NCBI GenBank assembly: GCA_041394185.1
Contig: JAWKIQ010000006.1
Span: forward strand, 47,548-111,547
Source of the DNA: Acidimicrobiales bacterium
GTDB taxonomy: Bacteria; Actinomycetota; Acidimicrobiia; Acidimicrobiales; Poriferisodalaceae
Length of the DNA stretch: 64,000 nucleotides
Reading direction: 5' to 3'
In this document: positions 63,892-64,000 of the stretch, piece after piece
Numbering within the stretch: the stretch's first letter is position 1
Layout of the letters: every line of letters begins with the position of its first letter
Notes under the pieces: model-generated
The model's input: the letters and a program-made list of their open reading frames with translations, nothing else
Database searches by the model: none
What the model was told of the DNA's origin: nothing
Position numbers and translations under genes: made by a program

Positions 63892-64000
63892 CCCTGGGCG
63901 ACGAGGGTGCGGTCCCTCATATCGGAACACTAAACGAGGGCTCACTTCACGCTGCCCTGAAGCAGATGTACGCCCGGCCCGGCGATCGGTTCGAGGCCCA
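63888..64000 (+). CDS. Partial gene at window edge, start unclear
   Basis: The frame after a stop at 63870-63872 reads GAVPHIGTLNEGSLHAALKQMYARPGDRFEA and runs off the window. The LNEGSLHAALK opening resembles N-termini of actinobacterial proteins I cannot name with certainty. No ATG, GTG or TTG precedes it in frame; CTG 63888 or 63894 is available, or the true start is altered by an indel. Incomplete. Confidence 0.35.
   Translation, partial: MTLGDEGAVPHIGTLNEGSLHAALKQMYARPGDRFEA

Noticed and set aside
1..64000. tRNA, rRNA or riboswitch genes in the intergenic gaps
   Set aside because: All gaps are under about 250 nt and none shows a cloverleaf, a GGTTCGAAT-type T-loop or a known riboswitch core by eye.

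Overview
The window is high-GC DNA from an actinobacterium, most likely a member of the class Acidimicrobiia. The lineage markers are mycothiol ligase MshC, an F420-dependent NADP reductase, phosphatidylinositol-mannoside genes (pgsA, a PatA-type acyltransferase, pimA), WXG100 proteins with an FHA-FtsK/EccC ATPase, RskA-type ECF control, and the actinobacterial gene order pdxST-yebC-ruvCAB-yajC-secDF-relA-hisS-aspS-rarA. Secreted proteins repeatedly carry Thr-rich TTTT spacers. I see no rRNA, tRNA, CRISPR array, insertion sequence or prophage.

Layout. 1-6 kb: two tandem CNNM/HlyC membrane proteins, three tiny membrane proteins, a frameshifted M23 peptidase, and a phosphotransferase/DUF6285 pair. 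6-11 kb: a compact type VII secretion-like locus (FHA-FtsK ATPase plus two WXG100 proteins), convergent with fabI. 11.7-15 kb: npdG, mshC and an HExxH peptidase-like protein. 15-20.3 kb: HIT protein, pgsA, acyltransferase, pimA and a degenerate M48 protein, that is, the PIM block. 20.3-34.1 kb: an accessory block that interrupts the conserved core. It holds a DUF3048 lipoprotein, a cupredoxin lipoprotein with ECF sigma and anti-sigma factors, a Thr-rich secreted protein, a two-component system, and a six-gene minus-strand cluster of three glycosyltransferases, one ABC exporter and two APH-like kinases. 34.1-54.9 kb: the housekeeping core. It covers PLP synthesis, YebC, Holliday-junction processing, queuosine, Sec accessory proteins, Rel, two tRNA synthetases and RarA. 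54.9-58.3 kb: a beta-sandwich fragment, a compositionally odd DUF222/HNH nuclease, an SDR/DUF2867 protein and an amphi-Trp protein. 58.3-64 kb: enoyl-CoA hydratase, PaiB-like protein, membrane protein, then a DUF3501 / Fe-S oxidoreductase / rubrerythrin operon divergent from a Fur/PerR regulator, followed by a cNMP-binding protein and a gene cut by the window edge.

Two features run through the window. First, many transcription units have a TANNNT -10-like hexamer 6-11 nt upstream of the start codon and no Shine-Dalgarno sequence, which predicts widespread leaderless transcripts; a minority (pgsA, rubrerythrin, the HNH gene, the cupredoxin lipoprotein) have clear SD sequences. Second, four genes (M23 peptidase, DUF3048 lipoprotein, ABC exporter, a lipoprotein after aspS) are each interrupted by what looks like one single-base indel, three of them in C/G homopolymers, so assembly error or slippage must be considered before calling them pseudogenes.

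The best candidates for undescribed biology are the glycosyltransferase/exporter/kinase cluster, which shares a 13-bp upstream motif with the adjacent two-component system, the minimal FHA-FtsK type VII locus with a hairpin over the WXG100 start codon, a tRNA-guanine transglycosylase that has lost its zinc ligands, and the DUF3501/Fe-S/rubrerythrin operon behind a Fur-type dyad. There is no gene-free stretch longer than about 250 bases.
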